Positions 44,618 through 56,600 of a stretch of 64,000 nt of DNA are shown one piece after another. A program made the translations under genes and the position numbers. Source of the stretch: Diphasiastrum complanatum. Lineage: Eukaryota; Streptophyta; Lycopodiopsida; Lycopodiales; Lycopodiaceae. Below the pieces are notes generated by a model, which saw only the letters and a program-made list of their open reading frames with translations, had not been told where the DNA came from and searched no databases. Within the stretch, counting starts at the first letter, position 1. Each line of letters begins with the position of its first letter. The stretch covers positions 56,298,386-56,362,385 of the forward strand of contig CM055099.1 in NCBI GenBank assembly GCA_029204225.1, in the 5' to 3' direction.

Positions 44618-44764
44618 TTCTCTCTAACCTCCATCTCTTTTGGTGTCTCTCTCTCTCACACACAGGTTCACTCTTTCATTCTCTTGCTACAGGTTGAAGG
44701 TGAAGTCATGCTCCCTTGGGAACGCAACTACTACAAGTCGTGACAGGCGAGAGCCCTAAAATTT

Positions 44765-44784
44765 TTACACCGTTGCCGGGGAGT
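44765..44784 (+). other. Gypsy-type primer-binding site (J2)
   Basis: TTACACCGTTGCCGGGGAGT keeps the CCGTTGCCGGGG core of the plant gypsy primer site that pairs with a tRNA 3' end. Confidence 0.75.
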
Positions 44785-44940
44785 AATGCACTCTCATCTT
44801 GCTTGTTAGCATTTTCTTTCATATTTTGTGGTTAGAATGCATTTAGGCATCTTGGTCTTGGCATGCTAGGGTTAGCTTTGCATTATGGATGTGATTTGTG
44901 AGAGTTGTCCAAAAACATTCAAAAAATGAGTGGTGACTGT

Positions 44941-45540
44941 ATTTTCTGTTTTTTTTTCTGCTCTTTTTTATTCAATTTTTGCCTAGATTTCTATTTTTTG
45001 TAATTCAATCTGAATAGGTAGGATTTCAGAGCATTGAAAGAGCTTTCTTTCCATCTAATTTTTTTTTAATTTTGTTCAGTATTGAGCAAGTTACAAATTT
45101 TTTAAGTTGGCCACGAAATTTTGTAAACTTGTCAAAAACCATAAATTCTGTTTTTTATTTTTCTCTTCTTTTTATTCAATTTTTGCCCATCTTTCTGTTC
45201 TTTGTAATTCAATCTGAATAACTAGTGTTGTAGACATTGAAAGGGCTTTTTTTCCATCTAATTTATTTGATTTTGTTCAGTGTTGAACAAGTTACAAATT
45301 TTTGAAGTTGGCCCCAAAATTCTGTAAACTTGTCAAAAACCAGAGACTTCTAGATTTTTTTATTTTTTCTGCCCTATTTGATTTGATTTTAGTTCTACCT
45401 TCTGTTCTTTGTAATTCCATCTGAATACTACAGTTGTAGAGCATTAAAAGGGTTTTCTGGAGATATAATTTTTTCTACATTTCGTTAAGTAATGAGCAAG
45501 CTACAAATTTTTGAAATTGACAAAAAAAAATTAAAAACCC
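44941..45540. repeat. Three direct repeats of about 200 bp in the gypsy leader
   Basis: Copies at about 44941-45144, 45145-45344 and 45345-45540 share TTTATTCAATTTTTGCC, TTTGTAATTCAATCTGAATA, GAGCAAGTTACAAATTTTT and GTAAACTTGTCAAAAACC in the same order. The third is the most diverged. They lie just downstream of the gypsy primer site, where a leader or the start of gag would be; no frame crosses them. Confidence 0.85.
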
Positions 45541-45875
45541 TAAAAAAACAGAAAACGAACCTTCACCCGATTCATTGTGCATAGGTATGATTCAGATCTA
45601 TCTACGGCCAGGTCGGTGAAGATTAATATCAGAAATAGAAGGTTTTCTCAGAGGATCAGTTGTCATACTATCATATTTTGTCAAAAAAGTCTCTTTTTTG
45701 CAAAAATACCAGTATTACTCTTGATTCTTTGCCTAAACTTTCGCCAAAAGAATAAATATAATAAAAAAATGAAGGCTAAATGAATGTTCCACTAGTTGTT
45801 GGTAACCTTTTGTAGAAAATTTCACACATTTCTACAAGAATATTAGTTCTCTGAGAGGAACCTTCACCTAAACCT

Positions 45876-45912
<37 letters not shown>

Positions 45913-46139
45913 TTTCCCAAAAAAAAAAAAAAAAAGAGGAGAAGTGAGACAGCTAGATATTTTCCTGATACATCAAGTCATCTATTGTTGAGGCTATGAC
46001 AACTATAGAGCATAATAATAATCAAATAAAGATTATCTATATGCATTCACAAAATCATTTTATATATGTTCTTTATTGTTGTCATATCTTTACTCAGGCA
46101 CACTTTGAACAAGAGTAAATCATTGTGGTCTTGTACTTG
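45541..46139. other. Gypsy-type internal remnant with homopolymers; no gene seen
   Basis: A small plus-strand frame at 45577-45783 is unsupported. C36 and A17 runs lie at 45877-45935. No gag homology could be read. Confidence 0.4.
45877..45935. repeat. C36-TTTCCC-A17 homopolymer tract
   Basis: A run of 36 cytosines (45877-45912), then TTTCCC, then 17 adenines (45919-45935). Such a long C run is unusual in plant DNA and its length may not be reliable in the assembly. Confidence 0.9.
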
Positions 46140-47118
46140 TTGATTGTACCATCTTGATTATACTTGACTCAAAAAATCCCACTTGCAACCAATGGTGTGC
46201 TTGTTGGATGAAAGATCCAAAAGCGCCCATGTTTTATTGGCCATCAAAGCATCATATTCCTCCTTCATGGCAAGGTACCATTCCTTCGAGTTGAGTGCAT
46301 CATATACATTCTTCGGCTCCTCATGTGAAATAAAATAAGCACAATTAGTGGTTGATTTCCACTTATTTGCCTCTATCTTCATAAGTAAGCCTCCTAGGAT
46401 CGGATCTCTCTCTTTGAGATCTCCTTGGTGAAAAGATTCGAGGTGACTCCTCCTCAATTCTCGGCCCCATCTCTCCATGATAGTCTTCAAGGGTGATGAT
46501 TGGAGTATCTTTGTGAGAATCTTTGAACTCGGCCTCCTCAAGAATGTATTTTTGATCCTCATGGAATATAACATCCCTATTCTCAATTGTAGTTGAGGTA
46601 GAGGGAATATAGATTCTGTAAGCATTTTTTTTGGATGCATATCCAACCATGATCCCTTTAATAGAATTAGGATCATCTCTTTTCCTTGTTTCCAAGGGCA
46701 CATGAACAAAGCAAGCACAACCAAAAACTCTAAGGTGATCTACCTTAGGTTTTTTCTTAAACAAGACTTCAAAAGGTGATTTTTCAGCAAGTGCATTATG
46801 AGGTAATCTATTGCACAAATAGTTTGCACAATTTATAGCTGCACCCCAATATTCAATAGGCAAAGAAGCTTCAACTTGAATTGCTTTAGCACATTCACAT
46901 AAAGATCTGTTTTTCCTCTCAAGAACTCCATTTTGAGATGGAGAATAAGCACAAGAAATCTCTTTCTTTATTCCTTCACCTTCACAATATTCATGAAACT
47001 TGTTGGAGATGTATTCACCTCCTCCATCACATCTTAAAGCTTTAACTTTGAAAGAAAACTGTTTCTCAATATAAGCTTTGAAGATTAGGAAGTGATCAAA
47101 TACCATAGCTTTTGCCAC
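46140..47118 (-). pseudogene. Fragment K: copia integrase and RT start
   Basis: The 259-residue frame from 47142 holds RCDGGGEYISN (second catalytic Asp), AYSPSQNGVLERKNRSLCE (catalytic Glu), EYWGAAINCANYLCNRLP, and GYASKKNAYRIYIPS. A frameshift leads to the RT N-terminus (NSKEWYLAMKEEYDALMANK, then IGCKWDF) in 46724-46158. The first-Asp half of the integrase is missing; at 47118 copia homology stops and a gypsy integrase tail begins on the other strand. Confidence 0.88.
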
Positions 47119-47119
47119 C

Positions 47120-47464
47120 ATGCAACGGCTTAATGAGTCCAAATCTCTACAACTACGCCATGAAGCTCTGCATAAACTCTATGAAACACTATTACTAGAT
47201 GTGCATGCACTGGCAGCTGATAAGGAAAGACGCAAAGCATGGCATGATTGCAAATTACAAAAGAAGGATCTTCGTTCCGGAGATCTGGTCCTGATGTATA
47301 AAACCAAGACGATCAAGGGAAAGTTAAAATTTACAGACGAAGGTCCTTATCGGATCAAGGAAATTCTTAATCATGGAGCCGTAAATTTGGAAAAGCTAGA
47401 TGGGATACCATTCGATACACCCATCAACGGTAGCTGGCTACACAAGTACTGGCCACCACAGTAA
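47120..47464 (+). pseudogene. Ty3/gypsy integrase C-terminal fragment
   Basis: The 114-residue frame reads RLNESKSLQLRHEALHKLYE, then KDLRSGDLVLMYKTKTIKGK, then TDEGPYRIKEILNHGAVNLE and GSWLHKYWPPQ. The pattern (x)GDLVLxx, GPYxIxEILxxGAVxLExLDG, NGSxLKxY is the C-terminal DNA-binding tail of gypsy integrases. It is cut at its N-side by copia fragment K. It lies downstream of the gypsy LTR J2 on the same strand, so they may be two ends of one wrecked element. Confidence 0.85.
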
Positions 47465-47940
47465 GAGAGATCCAGATTGGTGATGGCACATTACGAAAAG
47501 TTACTCTGCTAAACCATCACCACTAGATCTAAGAGGATCAAGCCAAATCAAGCTAGATCCATCAAGATTCAGCCGAATCTGGCAAGATCGGAGAAATCCA
47601 TTAGAACCCAAGAAGGATCCAGATCTAGATAGGATCAAGAAGGAAGCAGATCATCAGAAGACTAATGGATCTGTTACCAAGTATCCATCAGAACTTTCAG
47701 AGAACTACCAACAGTCAGACCAAACCTGGATGAAGCTGATTACTAGTTTACAAAAGTTAAAAATCAGAAAATCTCGAGATCTCATCAAAAAAACACTCTA
47801 AAAGAGTACTTTTTCATGATTTTTTGAGATCCCCTAGAAGATAGCTCTTGAAACTTGGACAGTCACCAGATCTGATCCAGATGCATCCATAAAAATCTCT
47901 GCGAGAGTTCCTGATGAAGGAATCACCATTTTCTAGTGTG
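47465..47940 (+). other. Gypsy downstream region, no gene seen
   Basis: Rich in AAGATC/GATC-type words with no long frame. It contains a small hairpin-capable stretch (CTCTAAAAGAGTACTTTTT) and a CTGCGAGAGTTCCTGATG word that recurs beyond D (TGCGAGAGTTCC at 60480), consistent with D having interrupted continuous sequence. Confidence 0.5.
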
Positions 47941-47945
47941 TGCGA
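47941..47945. repeat. Target-site duplication of element D, left copy
   Basis: TGCGA, repeated at 60480-60484. Confidence 0.95.
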
Positions 47946-48781
47946 TGTCAAAGTACAGAAAAATGGACAAAGAATAGATCTGAATCATATCCACAAGTGT
48001 GATTGGATGTTAGATTAGATCAACCTATCAATCTACACAAGATTAGATAGCATTTAGATCAAATATAGATGAATAAATCTAACAAGAACAATCATTATTG
48101 ATCAAAACTTGTACTTGTTGGTTTCACACGTGTGAAAACCTGTCAGAGTATGGACATTAGGCTGAGAATAAAGTATACTACTCTTAGAACCCAATCAATG
48201 CATAAAAACACAAGACAAATAGAGAGAAAACACTAGAATTGCTTCAAAACCAAGATTTAGCTTCCATATCAATTATGGCCAAATGAGCCACCATATATAC
48301 ACAAGAGCTAATGCTTACTTAGCTAATTTGGCACGTGTGAGAGTGCCTACTCATCAAAGGATCCACCAATAATCATCAATATGGCACATGGACCAAGTTT
48401 CCTAACTTATAGCCACCTCCCTTGATTTTAGGCAATTTTCCTAATTTATAGGGACTTGCACAAATATCTACTACAAGTTGGATCTCACCTACTACTGATG
48501 TTTTGACACATGTGAGCAATCCTTGGCACGTGTGAGATCACTCCTATCCATGTGAAATAGCTTTTCCTACCAATAAAATGATGTCAAGTGGCATATAGCT
48601 AGAAAACTAAATTTTGGCCATTTTAGCCACTAAATCTCAAATGAAATGGTATGTATAACCTATATGACTCATCTAAATGATAAATGCATTTAATCCACAT
48701 GTGGGAACAGGCTCCACACATGTGTAAAATAATATGTACATGATTTTGGCCTAGATCAAGCATGATTTTGACATTTTCACA
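47946..48781 (-). repeat. Element D 3' LTR
   Basis: From TGTCAAAGTAC to CATTTTCACA (plus reading), followed by CTCCTCCTCAAAATC, the complement of a purine tract. It has CACACGTGTG at 48125-48134 and partial GCACGTGTG motifs at 48331 and 48527. Confidence 0.95.
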
Positions 48782-48795
48782 CTCCTCCTCAAAAT

Positions 48796-49569
48796 CTAGC
48801 TTGGTAAATCTAGTATACATCTATCTATAACTCCAAGTGCTAATCTTAACTTCACAAATGGATCCTTTGCCAATGGTTTGGTAAGTATATCAGCAACACA
48901 ATCTGAAGATGAAACATGGATGAGCTTGATCTCCTTTGCTTGTACCTTCTCTCTCACAAAGTGATGTGAAATCTGAATGTGCTTGGTTCGAGCATGGAAG
49001 ATTGGATTGTTGGCAAGTTGTTGGGCTGCTTGATTGTCACAATAAATGCATGGAATATCTTCAGTCTTGATCACTTGAAGCTCCTCCAATAGTCTTCTTA
49101 GTCATAGGATCTCCTTTGTTGTTGTTGTCATAGCTTTATACTCGGATTTGATTGATGAAAGTGAGATAGTATCTTGCTTTTTGGAAAGCCAAGATATGAC
49201 TCCTCCACATAGGAATGTAGCAAAGGCACTTGTGGATCTTCTATCCACTTTGTCACCTACAAAATCTGAGTCCGAGTACGCTCTCAAACAAAGATTAGTC
49301 CCTTGATATACTATGCCAAAGTTTCTAGTAGCCGAGATGTACCTTAACACTCTTTTGGCACTCTTCCAATGACATATTAGTGGACTTTGCATGTATTGAC
49401 TCAATTTGCCAACACAAAAGCTAAGATCTGGTCTAGTTATGGTCAAATAGATCAAGGAACCAATAAGTTTTCTATAGGTAGTGATTTCCTCAAAGGATGC
49501 TACATCACTTTCCTTAGAAACTTTTACATTTAGTTCCATGGGAGTTTCAACTCCTTTACAATATTTCAT
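48796..49569 (-). pseudogene. Element D RT tail and RNase H
   Basis: The frame 49569-49102 reads YCKGVETPMELN, YLTITRPDLSFCVGKLSQYM, AYSDSDFVGDKVDRRSTSAF and DTISLSSIKSEYKAM. After a stop at TKEIL it resumes in 49089-48796 with IYCDNQAAQQLANN, HARTKHIQISHHFVREKV and ADILTKPLAKDPF, ending DLPS before the purine tract. One in-frame stop lies between the two. Confidence 0.93.
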
Positions 49570-49580
49570 GCCAAACTTTT

Positions 49581-50351
49581 CTAAGATGGACCAGCATACT
49601 TAGATTGACATATGAAAATAAAATCATTGCATCTAGTAACTTCTATTCCAAGTATGACCTTTAGAAGTCCTAGATCTACCATTTTAAACTCACTAGACAA
49701 GGAAAATTTTACATCTATAATGCCATCATGATCATTTCCTGTGATAATTATATCATCAACATATAAAACGAAAATGATGATCTTTCCATCATTACATTTG
49801 TAGTACAATGATGGTTCATAAGAACTTACAACAAATTCAATGGAAATAAGATAAGAATGCAACCTAGAGTACCAAGCTCTAGGTGCTTGCTTGAGCCCAT
49901 AAAGACTCTTCTTCAAAAAGCACACTTTGTCTTCTTCTCCATCTTTGATGAAGCCCTCGGGTTGGCACATGTAAATTTCCTCCTCCAAGAATCCATTCAA
50001 GAAAGCATTTGTCACATCAAGTTGAAAGAGCTCCCACTTGAAAGAAGTAGCGAGGCATATGATCAATCTAATGGTTACAAGCTTTGCAACAGGAGCAAAG
50101 GTTTCATCATAATCTTGTAAAAAACCTTTTGCTACAAGTCTTGCTTTATACTTATGAATGGAACCATCTTGATTATACTTCAATCTATATATCCATTTAC
50201 AAGTAAGAGGCTTCTTCCCATAAGGTAGATTAGCAAGATCCCAAGTTTGATTTTCCAACAAAGCATCAAACTCTACTTGCATAGCATCCTTCCAACTTTG
50301 AGACTTAATTGCTTCTTCAAAACATGTTGGTTCTTCAAGCATAGTAGTCAA
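49581..50351 (-). pseudogene. Element D reverse transcriptase
   Basis: The 256-residue frame spans the RT core: CKWIYRLKYNQDGSIHKYKA, FAPVAKLVTIRLIICLAT, LFQLDVTNAFLNGFLEEEIY, LYGLKQAPRAWYSRL, LYVDDIIITGND and LGIEVTRC. A 4-residue gap relative to C (IKGL missing before DYDETFAP) is visible. It ends by frameshift at SKYAGPS. YVDD is intact. Confidence 0.93.
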
Positions 50352-50372
50352 GAAAGAATAAGAGGTGTGTAG

Positions 50373-51065
50373 TTAAGAATCTTCCCTTTGCTTTCCTTTG
50401 TCACTATAAGTGAGCCTTGATGGCTCGGCCCTCACTCTTGTTGATCTTCTTGGCACCTTTGGAACTTGAGCAAGATCCTCTTGGTCTTCAACTCCTTGAA
50501 GCTCCTCCTCGGCCATAGCATGATCACTGATAAGATGAGAGTTGTTGGAAAGTACCTTCTCTTTGCCATTGAGAGATTCATCAAAAAGTACATCTCTACT
50601 TACAACAACTTTCTTGGTAATAGGATCAAATATCCTATATGCTTTACTATTTTCACTATAACCAACAAAGATGCCTTTAAATGAAATAGCATCTTCCTTT
50701 TTCCTTACTTCTAAAGGAATGTGTACATAACAAGTACATCCAAAAATTTTCAAATCACTAAGATTTGGCTTTTTGCCATACAATGCTTCATAAGGTGTGA
50801 GACCTCCAATGGCACTATTAGTCATTCTATTACATAGAAAGTTTGCACATAAAATAGCTTCTCCCCAAAATGAAATAGGAAGTGATGCATCTAATCTCAA
50901 TGCTTTTGCACACTCACATAATGTTCTATTTTTTCTCTTGGCCACCCCAATTTGTTGTGGGCTGTATGTGCAAGTAAACTCTCTTCTAATGCCATTAGTT
51001 TCACAAAACTCTTTCATACTATTGGAGATGTACTCCCCTCCATTATCACATCTTAATACTTTCAA
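50373..51065 (-). pseudogene. Element D integrase C-terminal half with lost catalytic Glu
   Basis: The frame carries LRCDNGGEYISN (second Asp) and SPQQIGVAKRKNRTLCE. In other members here this block reads NGVAERKNR or similar, so the third catalytic residue, Glu, is Lys and the preceding Asn is Ile. WGEAILCANFLCNRM, GYSENSKAYRIFDP and a Glu-rich linker follow. Confidence 0.93.
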
Positions 51066-51155
51066 GCTAGCATTAAGTTACTTTTCTACAAGAGTTTTGA
51101 ACTTCACAAAGGTTACAAACACTCCACTTTTCTTAGACAAGAGGTAAATCCAAGA

Positions 51156-51428
51156 TTATCTTGATTTATCATCAATGAAAGTGACATACATAAGAGCTCC
51201 ACCATTAGGTTCATGTGAAAAAGAGTGAACATCTGAGTGAATAAGATCAAGAGGAGATTTAGATCTTGTCAAAGATCTCTTGAAAGGTTGCTTATGAGAC
51301 TTGGAGAGTCCACAAGCTTCACAAAGCTTGCCACACTTGGATATGGCTTTGGGAAGTCCAATTGCTAGCTCTTTGTTCACCATGGTCTCCATAGTTTTGT
51401 AGTTAGATGGCCTAACCTCTTGTGCCAT
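51156..51428 (-). pseudogene. Element D GAG-pre-integrase and integrase start
   Basis: This frame resumes after a frameshift at SNYKTMETMVNKELAIGLPK, then CGKLCEACGLSKSHKQPF and LIHSDVHSFSHEPNGGALMY with the first catalytic Asp, ending in a stop at FIDDKSR. The gap 51066-51155 still encodes similar residues but in broken frames. Confidence 0.9.
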
Positions 51429-52732
51429 AGCTCCACTTGAGAGAGCTCCTCCCTTGCCATGTTAACACTTCCAACCATCACATTAGCATCCAACTTAAAT
51501 AACCTTCCTTGCTTAAAACCATTAGCAATACATTTATCATTCTTCAAGATGGAACATACTCCATGCTTGAAATGAACATCTAATCCACTATCCATAAGTT
51601 GACCAACACTTAACAAGTTCTTTGTAATAGAAGGTACATAAAGAACATTGTCTAGATCTACTTTCTTAGATGATCCAAGACATAACGGAATGGATCCAAT
51701 TCCTACAATCTCACATTCTTGATCACTTGCAGTGAAGATAAACTTCTTAGAGTTATTGTAAGAAAGTAAGGTAGAAAAGTAGTCTTTTTGGTGAGTCATG
51801 TGAGAACTAGCCCCACACCATGTGTTGTGATTAGATGTTTTTGTTAAGGAAGCCATCAAAGATAAGTTGCATTCATCCTCCTCCTCAAGCACAAGGTTGC
51901 CACGGTTGTCCTTCTCTTGGGCATTCTTCTTCTTGTAACACTCGGATGCAAAGTGTCCTTTCTTACCACAGAAAAAACACTTAAGCTTCTTCTTGTCCTT
52001 CTTACTCTTGCCTTTTGAACTTGAAGCTCCATCCTTGCTCTTGACCTCCACATCTTGGGTCTTCTTGGATGGAACCTTCTTCTTCTTGCCTTTCAAAGAA
52101 AAGTTAGCTTTCTCATCACCATCAATCAAAGAAAGAGAACCAATCCTATTTTTGATATGAAGCATCCTACTATCCTCAGAAACTAGCACACTATGAAGTT
52201 TTTCAATAGTAGGAAGTTGATCTTGAATAGCAAATGTTTGAACTAGATTAGAATACTCATTTCCTAATCCATTCAAGATGATTTGAACTAGCTCATTGTC
52301 TTGAATCTTGTCACTAATGGAAGATAACTCGATATTCAAAGATTTGATCCTAAGAACATAATCTTGGGCACTTTCATTACTTCCTTTCATGCTTTGAAGT
52401 ATTTGATTTCTTAGCATGAGTATTCTTGAAGTATTTTTGGATTCATAAATAGATTTTAGTGAATCCCATGCCTCTTTGGATGTGCTACAAGATGAGATCT
52501 CTTTCAACAAGTCATTACTTACATTCATTTTCAAGCAATGTAATGACAACTTAAATATCTTCTTGTACTTTACTAATTCTTGAGCTACTTGAGGTTCTTC
52601 TTCCACAGCAAGAACAATGTCATACAAATCATGAAGTACAAATAATGACTCCATTCGAACTTTCCAAATGGCATAATTAGTTGATGAAAGCCTTTCACTA
52701 GCTTCAAGTAAGAAGCCACCCATTGATGCCAT
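51377..52732 (-). pseudogene. Element D gag and protease with active-site deletion
   Basis: The start is taken at 52732 (MASMGGFLLEASERLSSTNY), matching C and E; the open frame extends further upstream only because it reads into the LTR of C. Gag blocks and a knuckle CFFCGKKGHFASEC are intact. In protease the motif reads TWCGASSHM, where relatives have TWWIDSGASSHM: nine bases are gone, and with them the catalytic Asp and following Ser. The frame ends at the zinc-binding LWHKRLGH through a frameshift. Confidence 0.95.
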
Positions 52733-52752
52733 TATTAGTGTAAATGCACTTG

Positions 52753-52757
52753 AAACT
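52753..52757. repeat. Target-site duplication of element C, left copy
   Basis: AAACT, repeated at 59071-59075. Confidence 0.97.
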
Positions 52758-53619
52758 TGATAAATTTTACAGTTTTTAGGACAATAATGATTGTACTTTA
52801 CAATCATAGAGAGTTATTGGTTGCTTAATCAATGAATCTATCAAGTTCTACACATTAGATCTTGATCTAGATTCACTACACTTGGATTTAAGCAAGAGCA
52901 ATGGATCAACACATCATTTTTTAGTGAGAGCGGCTTCACACGTGTGGAGTACTGTCCACTGTACGGACTGCACCTGAAACAACAAGTACAATGATACTAG
53001 ATAGCAATCATGCATAAAAATCACAAGACAAATGACTAGAAATCTCACAAAAGTGTAGAGTGCAAAAGTCTCATCAATTTTCTTAGCAAAATGATGATCC
53101 TTTTATGGATCAAGTACATCCATGAGTCTGGTACAGTCCAGCAGGCCTTCACACGTGTGAAGAGTGCCACATCACTCATATCTATCCATTTGATCCATCC
53201 TTGATCCTTATCCAATAGTTGACCTTCTAGAATATGACTAAAATCCAAAAAGCTAGTCTCCTAGAATATAGGAATATTCCCTACAAAATAGGATCTAAGG
53301 AAAATGGTCAACTCTTATCTTCTAGTACTCTATACACACATGTGAACATCCACTTGCCATGTGGGAGCATTTACTCATGCACATGCAAGGAAAAGCTAAT
53401 TTGTAGGTGACTAGTCAACTTGACTAAAAACTAGTCATTTCATGTTCACACTAACTAGAATGATACAAAATCAATTTGGATATATACAAACATGAAAAGT
53501 ACATCCTTTCACACATGGGAACATGCTCCACACGTGTGAAATCATATCATCAACATATTCTAATGTTTGATCAATATTTACATGAACCAATGTCAAGTGA
53601 GAAGTGACAATTTTCAACA
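52758..53619 (-). repeat. Element C 3' LTR
   Basis: 862 bp, TGATAAATTTTACAG to AATTTTCAACA in plus reading. It holds CACACGTGTG at 52937, 53150 and 53529. Confidence 0.97.
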
Positions 53620-53630
53620 CTCCTCCTCAC
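53620..53630 (-). other. Polypurine tract of element C
   Basis: The minus strand reads GTGAGGAGGAG immediately before the LTR start TGTTGAAAATTG. Confidence 0.9.
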
Positions 53631-53632
53631 TT

Positions 53633-56600
53633 CTAACTTGGCAAATCTAGTGTACATCTATCTACAATTCCAAGAGCATATCTTAACTTAAAAAATGGAT
53701 CTTTGGACAATGGTTTGGTTAAGATATCAGCTATGCATTCGGATGATGGTACATGATGTAGTTGCACTTCCTTGGATTGTACCTTCTCCCTCACAAAGTG
53801 GTGAGCTATCTCAATATGCTTTGTTCTAGCATGGAAGATAGGATTTGAAGCAATTTGTTGAGAAGCTTGATTGTCACAAAATATGTAAGGGATCTCCTCG
53901 GCCTCTAGCACATGTAGTTCCATCAAGAGTCTTCTTAGCCATAAGAGCTCTTTGGTTGTTGAAGTCAATGCCTTGTACTCGGCTTCACAAGAAGATAGTG
54001 AGATTGTATCTTGCTTTTTGGAAAGCCAAGATATCACTCCTCCACAAAGAAATGTTGCAAATGCACTAATGGACTTCCTATCCATCTTGTCACCTGCAAA
54101 ATCTGAATCCGAGTAGGCTCTCAAGTGCAAGTTAGATCCTTCATAAAGTATACCAAAAAATCTAGTACTAGAAACATATCTAAGTACTCTCTTGGCACTT
54201 TTCCAATGATGAATTAAAGGAGCTTGCATACTTTGACTCAACTTGCTTACACAAAAACTTAAGTCAGGTCTAGTGATGGTTAAATAGATTAGAGAGCCTA
54301 TAAGCTTCCTAAAGAGAGTGATGTCCTCAAAGGATGCTTCATCACCTTCATTAGTTGCTTTCACAACATGCTCCATAGGGGTGTCAATCCCCTTACAATC
54401 TTTCATACCAAATCTTTCAAGAATGGAAGTAGCATACTTAGATTGACTTATGAAAGTACAATTGCTACTTCTAGACACTTCTATCCCAAGTATAAACTTT
54501 AGGAAGCCTAGATCTACCATCTTGAACTCACTAGATAAGTCAACTTTTACTTTGCCTATGCCATCATCATCATTTCCTGTCATAATGATGTCATCAACAT
54601 AAAGAACCAAAATGATGATCTTTCCTTCATTACATTTGAAATATAAAGAAGGTTCATAAGCACTTAGTACAAAGCCAAGGGAATAGAGAAAATCATGCAA
54701 CCTAGAGTACCAAGCTCTAGGTGCTTGCTTCAAGCCATATAGGCTCTTCCTTAAGTAGCACACCTTTTGCTCCTCACCAATCTTGATGAAGCCCTCAGGT
54801 TGCATCATGTAGATTTCCTCTTCTAAGAAGCCATTCAAGAAGGCATTTGTCACATCCATTTGGTAGAGATCCCATTTGAACAAAGTAGCAATGCAAATGA
54901 TTAATCTAATAGTTACAAGCTTAGCTACAGGTGCAAATGTTTCTTCATAATCCAATCCTTTTATTTGAAGAAATCCCTTAGCAACAAGCCTAGCTTTGTA
55001 TTTACTAATAGATCCATCTTGATTGTACTTAATTCTATAAATCCACTTACATGCAAGTGGTTTCTTTCCTCTTGGAAGATTTACAAGATTCCAAGTATGA
55101 TTTTCTTCTAATGCATCATACTCTACTTGCATTGCATCTCTCCAAACTTTAGATTTACATGCTTCTTCAAAAGATGATGGTTCTTCAATCAATGTAGCTA
55201 AAAAAGAGTAAGAGGTAGAAGATGTAGAGCCTTCCTTTTGCTTTCCCTTGTCCACATAGGTAAGCCTTGAGGGCTCGGCCTTGCTCCTTGATGATCTTCT
55301 TGGCCCCTTTTGACTTGGATCCAAATCTCCATCCTCGGGTTTGTCATGATCCTCCTCGGGTTTGTCAAGATCCTCCTCGGATTTGTCAAGATCTTCAATG
55401 CACAATGGGTTAGATCCATTTGACAAGCTCTTAGCAAATTGTGACTCATCAAAAAGTACATCCTTGCTTACCTTTACTTTCTTGGATGTAGGATCATATA
55501 TCCTATATCCCTTGCTATTTTCTCCATAGCCAACAAAGATTCCTTTGAAGGAGGTAGCATCTTCTTTCCTTCTAGTCTCCAAAGGAATGTGTACATAACA
55601 AGTACATCCAAAGATCTTAAAATATTTTACATTGGGTTTCTTATCAAACAAGGCTTGATAAGGTGAGATCCCATCTATAGCACTACTAGGAAGTCTATTA
55701 CACAAATAATTAGCACATGTTATGGCTTCTCCCCAAAATGAGATGGGAAGTGATGCATCAAGCCTCAAGGACTTTGCACACTCACATAGACTCCTATTTT
55801 TCCTCTCGGCCACCCCATTTTGTTGAGGGGTGTAGGAACAAGTGTATTGTAACTTAATACCATTGATCTCACAAAAGTCTTTCATTTTATTGGAGGTGTA
55901 CTCTCCTCCATTATCACATCTTAGTGCTTTGATAGAAGTACTAAGTTGTTTCTCTACTAGAGACTTGAACTTAATGAAAGCTTCATAAACAAGATTTTTC
56001 TTTGATAGTAACTCAATCCATGTGAATCTAGTACAATCATCTATAAAAGTTACATACATCAAGGCACCTCCATTACTTGCATGTGAAAAACTATGTACAT
56101 CAGAATGTATGAGATCCAAGGGAGAGAGAGATCTTGATGAAGATTTCTTGTAAGAAGATTTGTGTGACTTTGCAAGGCCACATGCCTCACACATTTTTCC
56201 ACACTTCTTGAAAGCTCTTGGTAGGCCGAGAGCTAGTTCCTTGCTTGCCATTGACTCCATAGATTGAAGATTAGGATGGCCTAATCTCTTATGCCAAAGC
56301 TCCACTTGAGTTAGCTCCTCCCTAGCCAAGTTCACACTTTCACTTGCAACATTAGCATCCAACTTGAAAAGTCTACCTTGCTTAATGCCACTAGCTATGC
56401 ACTTATCATTTTTCAAGATGGAAAAAACTCCATTCTTGAAATGTACATCTAGTCCATTGTCCATTAATTGTCCTACACTAAGCAAGTTTCTTGAAATGGT
56501 AGGAACATACAAAACATTATCTAGATCTATCCTTTTAGATGTGCCTAAACAAAGAGGTATAGATCCTATGCCATCTATCTTGCATGCTTGATCACTAGCA

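Larger units (their letters stand above)
44166..44764 (+). repeat. Gypsy-type LTR J2
   Basis: The right edge is set by the primer site at 44765-44784. It shares with J1 the block GAATAGTTAGGGAGGCA..GACCAATAGGA and a TATA box (TATAAAAG, 44475-44482), followed by a long TC run. The left edge (TGTTGGAGGATTTG) is a guess. Plant gypsy families with this primer type include the Athila and Tat groups; I cannot choose between them here. Confidence 0.65.

Noticed and set aside
52733-52807. Upstream extension of the element D gag frame
   Set aside because: These codons lie in and beside the LTR of C, a later insertion; the conserved start is the ATG at 52732.
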